Part shown: positions 1 through 7,862 of the stretch, in pieces
How the letters are laid out: every line of letters begins with the position of its first letter
Position numbering within the stretch: position 1 is the first letter of the stretch
Assembly: GCA_003445035.1 (NCBI GenBank)
Contig: DLVV01000247.1
Span: forward strand, 20,278-46,046
DNA from: Planctomycetaceae bacterium
Lineage (GTDB): Bacteria; Planctomycetota; Planctomycetia; Planctomycetales; Planctomycetaceae
Reading direction: 5' to 3'
DNA: 25,769 nucleotides
Made by a program: the position numbers and the translations under genes
The notes under the pieces: generated by a model
Seen by the model: only the letters and a program-made list of their open reading frames with translations
What the model was told of the DNA's origin: nothing
The model's database searches: none

Positions 1-429
1 GTCGTCTCCACCACCGTCGTCTCCGCCGCTGTCATCGACATCGGCCGCCGCTGCGGGGGCTACCGGAGCAGCCGCACTCGCATTGCCACCACCGTCGGAA
101 GACTTCACGAAGTAGATGACGATCCCGATCACGACGACGAGAACCCCGATGATGTAGGGCGTCATCTCTTTCAGTGCCGCATCGGCTCCGACACCGTCAG
201 CGTCCCCGCCTCCGGTGATCTTCACGTCACCCTGTTCGAACTGGTCCTTTTTCGCAGACCCCGCATTCATCCCCCCGGGAGGCATCATGGGCGTCCGCTG
301 AGCACCGGCTGGCGGCTGACCGGAATCGCCACTTCCCGGCGTCCCCTGTGCGACCAATTGGCGGGAATCGGCAGCAATCAACAGCAGGGCCAGCAACAGG
401 CCCAGTCCAGTCCTCGTCGAAACCGTCAT
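1..429 (-). CDS. Partial secreted/membrane protein of unknown function
   Basis: The reading frame starts at an ATG at 427-429, preceded at about 7 nt by a GGAGGG ribosome-binding site, and runs open for 143 codons to the left edge, so the C-terminus is missing. Residues 1-24 look like a signal peptide (charged start, then a run of Leu/Ala). Residues 30-90 are rich in Gly, Pro, Gln and Asp. A hydrophobic segment at about 91-108 reads as a transmembrane helix, followed by an Ala/Pro and then Gly/Asp low-complexity tail. I recognise no domain. It lies 132 nt beyond fwdA on the same strand and has its own strong ribosome-binding site; whether it belongs to that operon is unclear. Confidence 0.75.
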   Translation of the reverse strand, partial: MTVSTRTGLGLLLALLLIAADSRQLVAQGTPGSGDSGQPPAGAQRTPMMPPGGMNAGSAKKDQFEQGDVKITGGGDADGVGADAALKEMTPYIIGVLVVVIGIVIYFVKSSDGGGNASAAAPVAPAAAADVDDSGGDDGGGDD

Positions 430-520
430 CGGAACCCTCCGTTCGCACTGAAATCCGGCTGAGACCAACCGGTTATTACTCAACTGGCCGGACACTCCAC
501 AGGGTGCACATTCTCACCCA

Positions 521-536
521 GCCAACTTCGATTGGC
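521..536 (-). terminator. Weak hairpin downstream of fwdA
   Basis: A 5-bp inverted repeat (GCCAA/TTGGC, 6-nt loop) lies about 26 nt beyond the fwdA stop. No T-tract follows on the minus strand, so it is at best a weak or processing hairpin. It may be chance. Confidence 0.2.
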
Positions 537-561
537 AAGTGCCGGATACCGCAGGGTCGGC

Positions 562-2214
562 TCAACTGGTCGGCACAACCAGCGGATCCTGCAGGTAGTG
601 ATCCCCGACCGGGTAGTTGCGGAACTGGATCGAGTAGGTCTTCTCGAACCAGGCCTGGATATCATCGACCGCGTCAGGATCGTATTCCGGCTCAACGTAA
701 AGCGTGCGACCGCGGGTGTCTCGCATGATCTGCGCATCGTCGACGATCACCTCGCCACGGCTGACCACGTATCGAGGCAGTTCGAACATCCGCTGGATGT
801 CGTCGTCGGGGCTGTAGAGCGTCACGTCTCCGTCGGCTCCCGGTCCGAGATGTCCCTTGTGGGCGAGTCCCAGCATGCGGGCCGGTGCGGCGCGGGTGAT
901 AATCGCGATCTCGTTGAGCGAGTACTCTCGATCAAGATCCTTCAACGTGCAGCGATCGGACACGGCCGCCGGGGCCCCGGCCAGCACCTCGAGACGACGC
1001 TCGCGGTCCATCAACAGCGAGATGATCTCGGGATAGGCCTGGAACGATCCGCCGTTGGGATGATCGGTGCTCATGGCGATCCGCCACGGATCGTCAACCA
1101 TCAGGTACCATTCGAGCCCGATGGCCCACTGCAAGGCATGAACCAGGCTCTTCTGCTTGTAGACAATCGGCACGATACCGCACCCGGCCTCCATCTCGGT
1201 ATCCCCACTGAACCACTTGCGGCCGGTGACCTGGTGCAGGTAATAGCCCAGTGGCCCGTCACCGGTCATCGAGGTGGTGTTGGCGAACATCACCTGTCCG
1301 ACATCGACTGTCAAATTCTCGTGCGAATTGACGTACTCGGACAACTCGGGCACCCGCGACCCGAATGTCGACTGGTCGTCGGGGTCACCGTCGTAACTGT
1401 GGAACTGGATATGCGTCAGGTGCCCACGATACCCTTCCAGGGACTTCATGGTGTCCATCGTCGTGGCGTGATTGCCGGGCAAACCGAGGTTGTTGCAGTG
1501 GATGTGGACCGGGTGCGGCAGGCCCAGTTCCTGGACCGTGGAAGCCACGCCCTGGATGATCTGCCGCGGAGTGACGTTGAAGTGATCGACCGTTTCATCG
1601 ATCCCGTGCACGTTCCCGCCACCGCTCTTCCAGACCTCGACACCACCCGGGTTGACCAGCTTGGCGGCGTACCCTTTTGTGGACTGCAACAGCCAGGCGA
1701 TGTAGGCCTTCAACCGCCCGGGTTCACCGGCGGCCAACTGCTTCATCACGTAGTGGTTGTTGCCCATCATGACATAAAACCCCTTGTCGATGATCGGGGT
1801 GTCTTCAAGTTCCTCGTGTGCGTGCCGGGCGGCCAGCGGCGGGACCGCGGCATCAAACGCGGTGGTGTAGCCCAGTCCGGCGTAGAGGTACCCGGTGGCG
1901 AAGGTGCTGGGGACACTGCCGCCGCTGCCCGATCGGGTCAGTCGTGTACGACGGACCGGTTCGGCCGTCCGCTTCTCTTCGGGGATCATCTTCCGAGCGG
2001 TGTTCACCTTCGGCCCGGCGATGTGGCAGTGCATGTCGATGCCGCCGGGCATCACGACCAGGCCGGTCGCATCCAGTGTCCGATCGGCTGACGCATCGGG
2101 CTCGGCCGGAGCCTCGACAATCCGTCCGTCGACGATCCAGATATCGCCAACGTCACCGTCGATCCCGTTGGCGGGATCATAAATCGTCCCGCCGGTGATT
2201 CGCAGCGAACTCAT
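562..2214 (-). CDS. fwdA: Formylmethanofuran dehydrogenase subunit A (amidohydrolase subunit)
   Basis: FwdA/FhcA is the metal-dependent amidohydrolase subunit that interconverts N-formylmethanofuran with formate plus methanofuran in the cytoplasm. The 550-residue product has the usual length. Visible family features are the N-terminal metal motif DMHCH (H62, H64), a lysine in AKLVNPGG (K185) that matches the carboxylated metal-bridging lysine of archaeal FwdA, histidines in HIHCNN (about 237-242), and the catalytic aspartate in MSTDHPNGG (D384). The ATG overlaps the fwdB stop in an ATGA junction (2211-2214), so translation is probably coupled. It is the last C1 gene of the minus-strand run. 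The hydrolase site looks intact. Identification is firm; the direction of the reaction in the cell is inference. Confidence 0.96.
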   Translation of the reverse strand: MSSLRITGGTIYDPANGIDGDVGDIWIVDGRIVEAPAEPDASADRTLDATGLVVMPGGIDMHCHIAGPKVNTARKMIPEEKRTAEPVRRTRLTRSGSGGSVPSTFATGYLYAGLGYTTAFDAAVPPLAARHAHEELEDTPIIDKGFYVMMGNNHYVMKQLAAGEPGRLKAYIAWLLQSTKGYAAKLVNPGGVEVWKSGGGNVHGIDETVDHFNVTPRQIIQGVASTVQELGLPHPVHIHCNNLGLPGNHATTMDTMKSLEGYRGHLTHIQFHSYDGDPDDQSTFGSRVPELSEYVNSHENLTVDVGQVMFANTTSMTGDGPLGYYLHQVTGRKWFSGDTEMEAGCGIVPIVYKQKSLVHALQWAIGLEWYLMVDDPWRIAMSTDHPNGGSFQAYPEIISLLMDRERRLEVLAGAPAAVSDRCTLKDLDREYSLNEIAIITRAAPARMLGLAHKGHLGPGADGDVTLYSPDDDIQRMFELPRYVVSRGEVIVDDAQIMRDTRGRTLYVEPEYDPDAVDDIQAWFEKTYSIQFRNYPVGDHYLQDPLVVPTS

Positions 2215-3572
2215 GCGCCACTCGCTGCCGGGTCGGGGAGCGACTCGGCCAGTTGCCGCTGCCGGATCCGAGACTCGATCCCCCGCAGGATCTCGAGGTC
2301 GCTCTTGTAAGGCGAGTCAAATGCCGGTCGCAGCGGAATCGGCACGTCATCCATTCGGTAAACGGTGCCGCCGGTATTGATGCCATAGGTCGAGGTGGTG
2401 AAGGCCACCGACGCGGTGCGGGCTGTGTCGGAGAGCTTGGGATCGAGCACCACGCTGGGGATGCCTTCGAGATGATCGCGGGCCGGCTGGCTGAAGTTCG
2501 ACATCGGGTCGCTGGCGATGATCAATGCCGCGTCGGCCTCGCCACGGGCTAACACATCCGATGCGGTGAACTCGCCGGGGTTGAACCTCGGAAACCCACT
2601 GCCCAGGTGCACCCCGAAGGGGTATCCGGTCGACCAGCTGACGACGTTGTCGGCACCGGTCACGTTGCCGTGACCCCGCATCGGCTTGGCACTCCAACGC
2701 GTGTGCTCGTTCATGTCGCGGGCCAGGGCGAGGACAGCCTCGCTGTTGAGATGCTTGCCGCGGGTCATCGTCAGGCCCATGCCGAAGAGAATGACCCCGA
2801 ACTTGGCCTTCTTCATCCCGTCCATGATCTCTTCGAGAGTCTCGAGTGAAATCCCGGTGGTCTCCTCGATCGACGGGTCCAGTTCCACCCCGCGGGCCAG
2901 GGCCCGCAAGGCCCACGCCAGTTCGAAATCCCGGCGGGGCTTGACCTGCAGAAAATGATCAGCCGCCTTGGCGCTCTTGGTCTTCCGCACGTCGATCAGA
3001 ACCGCCGTACGATCCTTCCGCCCGTTGGGAACAAACTCCCCCTTGGGCATCAGGCTGTACTTGGTGAAGTGCCGCGGGTGACTCTCGGCCGGGTTCCCGC
3101 CCCAGAAGATCACGTAATCGGCACGGTTCTTCACCTCGCCCAGTGAACACGTCACTTCGCCCACGCCCTGGAAGGCGATCCCCGAGGGCCCGTGGCAGAC
3201 GCTGGTGGTGGTATCGACAATGCCGCCAATCCAGTCGGTGATTGCCAACGCCACGCGCTGCGCCTCGGTCGTGGTGTCACTGAGTCCGTAGGTCAGGGGG
3301 AACCGCGCCGAGAGCAGGATCTCGGCTGCCCGGTCCATCGCCTGTTCGTAACCGGCCGGCTGGCCGTCGATCAGCGCCTCGGGCCGGTCCTCGACGTGGT
3401 GATTGAAGAACCAGGCCTTTCCCAGTACGCAGGCATTCTTCGCCTTGGTGATGCGGTCACCCTCGACGGTCAACTCCATGTCATCGCAGACGCACCCGCA
3501 GAAGGTGCAGGTGGCATCCTGGACAACCCGCAACCCGGGTGCCGTCTCGGTCGCTGCCTCGGTCGTGCTCAT
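2211..3572 (-). CDS. fwdB: Formylmethanofuran dehydrogenase subunit B, W/Mo-pterin type
   Basis: FwdB is the molybdopterin-dinucleotide subunit that in archaea reduces CO2 to formate on a W or Mo centre, or runs the reverse reaction. I chose the ATG at 3572 (453 aa): the frame extends further upstream, but family similarity begins just after it, and AGGTGG lies upstream. The N-terminus carries C22-x2-C25-x3-C29 followed by DD, and C48 in NACVLG, which is the archaeal 4Fe-4S pattern. TTTSVCHGPSG places C126 at the position of the archaeal W-binding Cys or Sec. These residues are, as I recall, lost in the Methylobacterium FhcB, which is not a redox enzyme. The gene sits 40 nt after fwdD and overlaps fwdA by 4 bp. 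Activity is inferred. Confidence 0.94.
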   Translation of the reverse strand: MSTTEAATETAPGLRVVQDATCTFCGCVCDDMELTVEGDRITKAKNACVLGKAWFFNHHVEDRPEALIDGQPAGYEQAMDRAAEILLSARFPLTYGLSDTTTEAQRVALAITDWIGGIVDTTTSVCHGPSGIAFQGVGEVTCSLGEVKNRADYVIFWGGNPAESHPRHFTKYSLMPKGEFVPNGRKDRTAVLIDVRKTKSAKAADHFLQVKPRRDFELAWALRALARGVELDPSIEETTGISLETLEEIMDGMKKAKFGVILFGMGLTMTRGKHLNSEAVLALARDMNEHTRWSAKPMRGHGNVTGADNVVSWSTGYPFGVHLGSGFPRFNPGEFTASDVLARGEADAALIIASDPMSNFSQPARDHLEGIPSVVLDPKLSDTARTASVAFTTSTYGINTGGTVYRMDDVPIPLRPAFDSPYKSDLEILRGIESRIRQRQLAESLPDPAASGA

Positions 3573-3612
3573 CGCCTGCGATTCCACCTTGTGTTCGTCT
3601 TGAGTCCGTCGG

Positions 3613-3966
3613 TTATTCGGACACCGTGGCCGTTTCCAGAAACACGTCCAGGCCTTTGCTGTCGGGCATCCCGCACCCCTGAGTGTCTCCACCCATCAGC
3701 CGACTCGAGTTGTCGCCGTAACTGATGAACAGCATTCCCGGCGGCAATTCGTCTCCGCGGGCCGTGACGCACGGCACCGTGAATTCACCCACCTCGTTGT
3801 AGACCCGGACCAGGTCCCCATCCTCCAGTTCCAGCCGCTGCATATCCTCGGGAGCCACCTGCAGCGTGCTGATCTCCACGCGGTACCCCTCGGTGTACTT
3901 GCCCTCGTTGAGCGTCACGCCCTGCTGGCTGGTCCGGCCGGGAATCAGGATGAAAGGTTCAGCCAT
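3613..3966 (-). CDS. fwdD: Formylmethanofuran dehydrogenase subunit D (molybdopterin-dinucleotide-binding domain)
   Basis: This 117-residue protein matches FwdD, the small beta-barrel subunit that completes the bis-pterin binding site of FwdB. It shows the typical opening FILIPGRTSQQG with a following GKY, the barrel signature APEDMQRLELEDGDLVRV, and a C-terminal DTQGCGMPDSKG loop resembling the family's DT-G-P-KG motif. The start is the ATG at 3966; an in-frame GTG at 4011 would add 15 residues that do not fit the family. It lies 84 nt after the AOR gene and 40 nt before fwdB. As I recall, the Methylobacterium Fhc complex has no FwdD, so its presence supports a real pterin cofactor here. Confidence 0.9.
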   Translation of the reverse strand: MAEPFILIPGRTSQQGVTLNEGKYTEGYRVEISTLQVAPEDMQRLELEDGDLVRVYNEVGEFTVPCVTARGDELPPGMLFISYGDNSSRLMGGDTQGCGMPDSKGLDVFLETATVSE

Positions 3967-4050
3967 GAGACTCACGTTCAGAGAGGCAGGGCCACGGGGC
4001 GATTCTCGCACCCTCGGTCACCAAGGTCAATTGACGCTGACGCGACCCGA

Positions 4051-5868
4051 TCAGGCCAATCCCAATGCCACCAGGCGATCCTCGGGCACGTAACCCTCGG
4101 CAGTCCACCCGCGCTGGAGATTGTAGGCGCGGATCTGGGCAGCCAGACGATCGGGATCGAGCTGTGCCCCCTGGCTGCCTCCCTCACCCAGCGGTTCCTC
4201 GAAGAATCGCTGGGGCAGGGTGTCCTCGGCCGGCGTCCACCCCTGGGCGATGTTGTAGGCCTTCTTGGCGGTGACGATCCGTCCGGCTGTTTCACGAAGT
4301 TCCTCCGGTGAAACGTCCCAGCCGGTCACCGGTCTCAACAGTTCGGCCATTCCTGCCACCCGATCTTCGAAGACACCGCGAAGAAACTTGCAGAGGATCA
4401 GCGAGTCCATCAGCACCGCCTCGTCCTCAACCCGCACCACCGGCTCGATCGTCCCGGGTTCAGCGTCGATCCGACCGACCTCGGGCGAAAAATCGACCTC
4501 GTAGGCCCCCGACCGGTTGTGGTCGGCCCCACGGGTGCCGACGGCGAACCCCAGCGCCATCGCCTGCAGGGCGCGGGGTTCGTAGCCGGGAATTTCCAGT
4601 CCCTTCACGTGCGGAGCAAACGACTGAGATTCGCCCCCGATCCGCTCGGCCGCCGCCCTTGTGCCCTCGGCGAGCAGGTCGCCCCACTCGCGCCGGTTCC
4701 CAATGTCGTCGATCATGGACAGCATCGCGTCGCCGTTGCCGAATCGCAGTCCGGGAATCTCAACCAGCCCCCGCTCGGCACACTCCATCGCGAACGCGAT
4801 ACTCGCCCCGGTGCTAATCGTGTCCAGCCCCAACTCGTCACAGAGGGCCGAGGCGGCCAGCACGGCACGGGGATCCGAAACCCCGCACAGCGGCCCCAGC
4901 GCGAAGAGATTCTCATACTCCATCCGCACACCACCCCCCTCCTCCTGGCCGGACCCGGCCAGCGGAAAGATGTGTTCACAGCCGATCGTGCACGCGGCAC
5001 AACTGGTGCGTGTCCGATCGCGGTCGGCCTCGAGAGATTCCGGCGACAGCATCGACGCCTCGGCAAACACGCCGCCCTGGAAGTTCCTGGTCGGCAGCGA
5101 TCCGAGACGGTTGAAGGTCACCAGGTTGTCGACGGTGCCCAGTTCGCGGTACTTGGCGGTGGCCGGTCCGAGCGATCGCTTCGAGAGATCCCGGGAGATC
5201 TCGACCAGGCGGCCGGGATCCGCAAAGGAAACCACCCGATCACCGGCCACGGCGATTGCCTTGAGCCGCTTGGACCCCATCACCGCTCCGAGTCCACCCC
5301 GTCCGGCATGACGAGCGTCGTGCGAGATGGTCGCAAAATGGACCAGCCGTTCGCCAGCGGGGCCGATTGCCGCCACCCGGAAGCCTCCCCATTCGCCGCC
5401 CAACCGGTCTCGCACGCGTTGCCCGGTCTCGCGACTGCCCAAACCCCACTCCGTCTCGGCCGACTCGAACCGCACCCCGTCGGGGGTGACCACCAGGGTG
5501 GTCGCCCCCTCAGCGGCTCCGACGATCACGATCGCGTCGTACCCGGTCCGCTTGCCGGAAATGGCGAAGTGCGAGGAAGACAGTGAATCGTTGATTCGCC
5601 CGGTCAACGGACTCTTGGCCAACACGGCAAACTTGGCCGATGTGGTCAGGGGGCTGCCGACAAGGGGACTGAAAACAAACACCAGGGGGGATTCGGGAGA
5701 AAGCGGATCGACGCCGTCAGGCGTCTCGCGACGAAGCACCCACGTTCCCAGCCCCCCCCCTCCCAGGAAACTCCGCAGCACCCCATCCGGCCAGGGCACC
5801 TCGCGGCTGGTGCGTTCGGAGAGGTCGACTCGAAGATATCGGCCGTGGTAACCCGGGACCGTTGACAT
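4051..5868 (-). CDS. aor: Tungsten-type aldehyde:ferredoxin oxidoreductase
   Basis: AOR enzymes oxidise aldehydes to acids on a tungsten bis-pyranopterin with a 4Fe-4S cluster, usually passing electrons to ferredoxin. The 605-residue product has the family's usual length and opens with GYHGRYLRVDLS. The cluster ligands are visible as C290-x2-C293-x3-C297 and C493 in DSLILC. Other hallmarks are the GRGGLGAVMGSKRLKAI stretch (189-205), EYEN (317-320) and GTRGADH ending in H450. I chose the ATG at 5868 because family similarity begins directly after it; a TTG at 5916 overlapping the moaD stop could add 16 residues. It follows a MoaD gene and precedes fwdD. The natural substrate cannot be read from sequence; formaldehyde is an attractive guess given the context. 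Confidence 0.95.
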   Translation of the reverse strand: MSTVPGYHGRYLRVDLSERTSREVPWPDGVLRSFLGGGGLGTWVLRRETPDGVDPLSPESPLVFVFSPLVGSPLTTSAKFAVLAKSPLTGRINDSLSSSHFAISGKRTGYDAIVIVGAAEGATTLVVTPDGVRFESAETEWGLGSRETGQRVRDRLGGEWGGFRVAAIGPAGERLVHFATISHDARHAGRGGLGAVMGSKRLKAIAVAGDRVVSFADPGRLVEISRDLSKRSLGPATAKYRELGTVDNLVTFNRLGSLPTRNFQGGVFAEASMLSPESLEADRDRTRTSCAACTIGCEHIFPLAGSGQEEGGGVRMEYENLFALGPLCGVSDPRAVLAASALCDELGLDTISTGASIAFAMECAERGLVEIPGLRFGNGDAMLSMIDDIGNRREWGDLLAEGTRAAAERIGGESQSFAPHVKGLEIPGYEPRALQAMALGFAVGTRGADHNRSGAYEVDFSPEVGRIDAEPGTIEPVVRVEDEAVLMDSLILCKFLRGVFEDRVAGMAELLRPVTGWDVSPEELRETAGRIVTAKKAYNIAQGWTPAEDTLPQRFFEEPLGEGGSQGAQLDPDRLAAQIRAYNLQRGWTAEGYVPEDRLVALGLA

Positions 5869-5912
5869 GTGCCAATTGCAGACCACCGGGCGGCGAATTG
5901 CAACAACAGCCC

Positions 5913-6206
5913 TCAACCACCGGCATCGGCGGCCAACAGCAATACGTGGTCACCGGCCCGGATGGGCGTATCGGGATCGGTGGTGAACCGGCGGGCGTTG
6001 ATATTGGCCAGGTAGCCGTCCTGGGGCCGTGACCCGTCCAGGCACTCGCCGGCCAGTTCCGGCAACCGTTCGGCGGCGGCCAAGAGAACGTCCCCCAGCC
6101 GGGTCGATTCGAGTCCGCGGCAGACCACGATGCGAGTTCGTCCCGCCCTCTGACGAGCGATCCCGAAGAACTCGACCGTCACACCGCTGGTCCCTTCACC
6201 GTCCAT
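5913..6206 (-). CDS. MoaD/ThiS-like sulfur carrier protein
   Basis: This 97-residue ubiquitin-fold protein ends in Gly-Gly, the tail that is adenylated and thiocarboxylated in MoaD during molybdopterin synthesis. VTVEFFGIARQRAG near the start and AGDHVLLLAADAGG at the end are typical. The ATG at 6204-6206 overlaps the previous stop as TGATG; an upstream TTG at 6212 is less likely. MoaD-like genes are very often next to aor genes, where they are thought to help make the tungsten pterin cofactor. No MoaE is in the window, so the dedicated partner would be elsewhere. It could serve both AOR and FwdB. Confidence 0.88.
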   Translation of the reverse strand: MDGEGTSGVTVEFFGIARQRAGRTRIVVCRGLESTRLGDVLLAAAERLPELAGECLDGSRPQDGYLANINARRFTTDPDTPIRAGDHVLLLAADAGG

Positions 6207-6943
6207 CAGCAAATCGCCTCGAAGGCCCCGACTCCGATCTCCTCGCGACTGATCAACGGTTCGCCATACGACCGGCCGATTGTCCAGCCCCAGTACCGGT
6301 TGCGATCGCGGATGTCATCCAGCAGGGTCGGAAACTCGGTGCTGCGTCCCTCGATCACCTGGCTCTCGTAGCAGTCGATCGCGCGCATCTTGGTGTCGAT
6401 GTGATCGCTGATGTCGAAGACAAACGAGGGACGGGGATGGATTCTCAGGTGGATGCTGAAGTAGTAATACATCCGGGGCGGCCAGAACAGGTCACCGGCC
6501 ATGTCGGTTCGGGTCAGCTTGCTCCAGAAGCGAGCGTCGTCGACCAGGCGGCTGGCAGCGACGTGATCGGGGTGAGCGTCCTCCCAGTAGGGAGCCAGGA
6601 TCACCGCGGGTCGGGTCAAGCGAAAGACCTCGGCCAGCCCGCGTCGCGCCACGAGGTCGGGCTGCAGGCTACGGTTGGGCAGGCCCAGGTTGCCCCGCCA
6701 GGCCAATCCCAGCACCTCGGTCGCCGCCGACGTCTCGGCCGCACGTCGCTCGACACTTCCTCTCGGAGTCGGCTCGCCGTCGGTCAACTCCAACACCCCC
6801 ACCCGTCGACCCGCAGAAACCGACGAGACGATCACACCCCCGACACCGATCTCGGCATCGTCGGGATGAGGAGCCACCACGAGCAGATCCAACGGATCGC
6901 CCTCGTAATTCACCTCCGCACAACTCGACCCGCTCGTCATCAT
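6206..6943 (-). CDS. bshB1: PIG-L family deacetylase, BshB1-like
   Basis: Zinc-dependent PIG-L deacetylases remove acetyl groups from N-acetylglucosaminyl compounds; BshB1 acts on GlcNAc-malate in bacillithiol synthesis. The 245-residue product has APHPDDAE (H26, D29) and HPDH (H127), the zinc-binding signature. BshB1-like stretches include [41 protein letters not shown] and [14 protein letters not shown]. Two adjacent ATGs (6943 and 6940) follow a purine-rich GAAGGA element. It heads the minus-strand run and its stop overlaps the moaD ATG as TGATG. Its place at the head of a tungsten/C1 operon is unexpected. It could make bacillithiol, or it could act on an unknown amide in C1 cofactor metabolism; the sequence does not decide. 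Confidence 0.88.
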   Translation of the reverse strand: MMTSGSSCAEVNYEGDPLDLLVVAPHPDDAEIGVGGVIVSSVSAGRRVGVLELTDGEPTPRGSVERRAAETSAATEVLGLAWRGNLGLPNRSLQPDLVARRGLAEVFRLTRPAVILAPYWEDAHPDHVAASRLVDDARFWSKLTRTDMAGDLFWPPRMYYYFSIHLRIHPRPSFVFDISDHIDTKMRAIDCYESQVIEGRSTEFPTLLDDIRDRNRYWGWTIGRSYGEPLISREEIGVGAFEAIC

Positions 6944-7046
6944 CCGTCCTTCACCTCACTCGCAGTGCCAACACCGAAAATCTCTCTGGACGCGGATTCC
7001 ATTTTCAACAGAATACCGCCTCACACGGGGGACGAGCGAGGACCAG

Positions 7047-7364
7047 ATGACCACTCAGCACTCAACTCCTCCGTTCCCTGTCCGCGGCGTCGCCGTGTCA
7101 ATGGCCGCGTTCCTGCTGTGGACCACCGGTTGCCAATCGGTGCTCGATTCCACCCGCACCTCGACACGGCAGGTCACCCGACAATTCACCCCGTCACCTC
7201 ATGACTATCGCGACTCGACTGACGAAACCGAGGACAAGTGGAAGGAGTTCACCCGTGAGGCCCGGGCGGCCCACGTGGCCGAAAAGGACCCCGACCCCTG
7301 GTATCGCCGCTTGTTCATGTCCGAGAAGGCCCGGCAGACCGAAAGCCATCTCGGGGTCAATTGA
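7047..7364 (+). CDS. Small predicted lipoprotein
   Basis: The 105-residue product begins at an ATG preceded by GAGGAC. A hydrophobic stretch (about 14-28) ends in LLWTTGC, a plausible lipobox with C29 as the lipidated cysteine. The mature part is polar and charged, with the stretch DPWYRRLFMSEKARQTE near the C-terminus, which resembles small conserved lipoproteins I associate with planctomycetes. The function is unknown. It is transcribed divergently from the deacetylase operon across a 103-nt gap and convergently with the response regulator, whose stop is 14 nt away. Confidence 0.78.
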   Translation: MTTQHSTPPFPVRGVAVSMAAFLLWTTGCQSVLDSTRTSTRQVTRQFTPSPHDYRDSTDETEDKWKEFTREARAAHVAEKDPDPWYRRLFMSEKARQTESHLGVN

Positions 7365-7378
7365 CACCACGCCGCGGT

Positions 7379-7780
7379 TCACTCGTCTCCACCCGTTTCG
7401 CTCTCGGCCTCAGCCTCGGCCAAAGCCCGCTTGACCGATTCGAGCAGCACGTCCATCGTGAAGGGCTTGCGGAGATAGTCGTGGACGCCGAGCATCTCGG
7501 CGTAGGCCTTGTGACGCCCCCCTTCATTGGCGGTGATCATGATCACCCGCGGGGGACTTTCCAGGGTTCGCAGAAACTCGAGCACCGGGAAGCCACCCAT
7601 CCGCGGCATCATCATGTCGGTGATCACCAGCCCGGGATCGTGCGTTTCGACCAGTTGCCGACCCTCGATTCCGTTGACCGCGTGCTGGACCACGTAGCCG
7701 GCCGATTCGAGCACTCCGACCAGCGTCGCGGCCGTTTCCCGATCGTCCTCGATCAACACAATTGTTCTGGCAGTCTCCAT
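7379..7780 (-). CDS. Single-domain response regulator (CheY-like receiver)
   Basis: A 133-residue receiver domain with no output domain. The fold is shown by TIVLIEDD (acidic pair near residues 11-13), the phospho-acceptor D55 in [14 protein letters not shown]83 in VIMITANE and K105 in YLRKPF. The ATG at 7780 is favoured because GGGGGGTG lies about 5 nt upstream; an in-frame ATG at 7792 is possible. A short acidic tail ([13 protein letters not shown]) follows the domain. No histidine kinase is adjacent, so the cognate kinase and target are unknown. Confidence 0.92.
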   Translation of the reverse strand: METARTIVLIEDDRETAATLVGVLESAGYVVQHAVNGIEGRQLVETHDPGLVITDMMMPRMGGFPVLEFLRTLESPPRVIMITANEGGRHKAYAEMLGVHDYLRKPFTMDVLLESVKRALAEAEAESETGGDE

Positions 7781-7862
7781 CACACCCCCCATTGTGGCGG
7801 CACGATCGACCTTTCTCAACGGCTGACGTTCTCAGACCCCCCACCTGCAGAACGGTTCAGTG

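Noticed and set aside
1..60. Short cgtcgtctcc-like repeats at the left edge
   Set aside because: They encode the Gly/Asp-rich tail of the partial protein on the minus strand.
532..2091. Long plus-strand open frame antisense to fwdA
   Set aside because: It lies wholly opposite fwdA, shows no recognisable domain, and long antisense frames are expected in GC-rich coding DNA.
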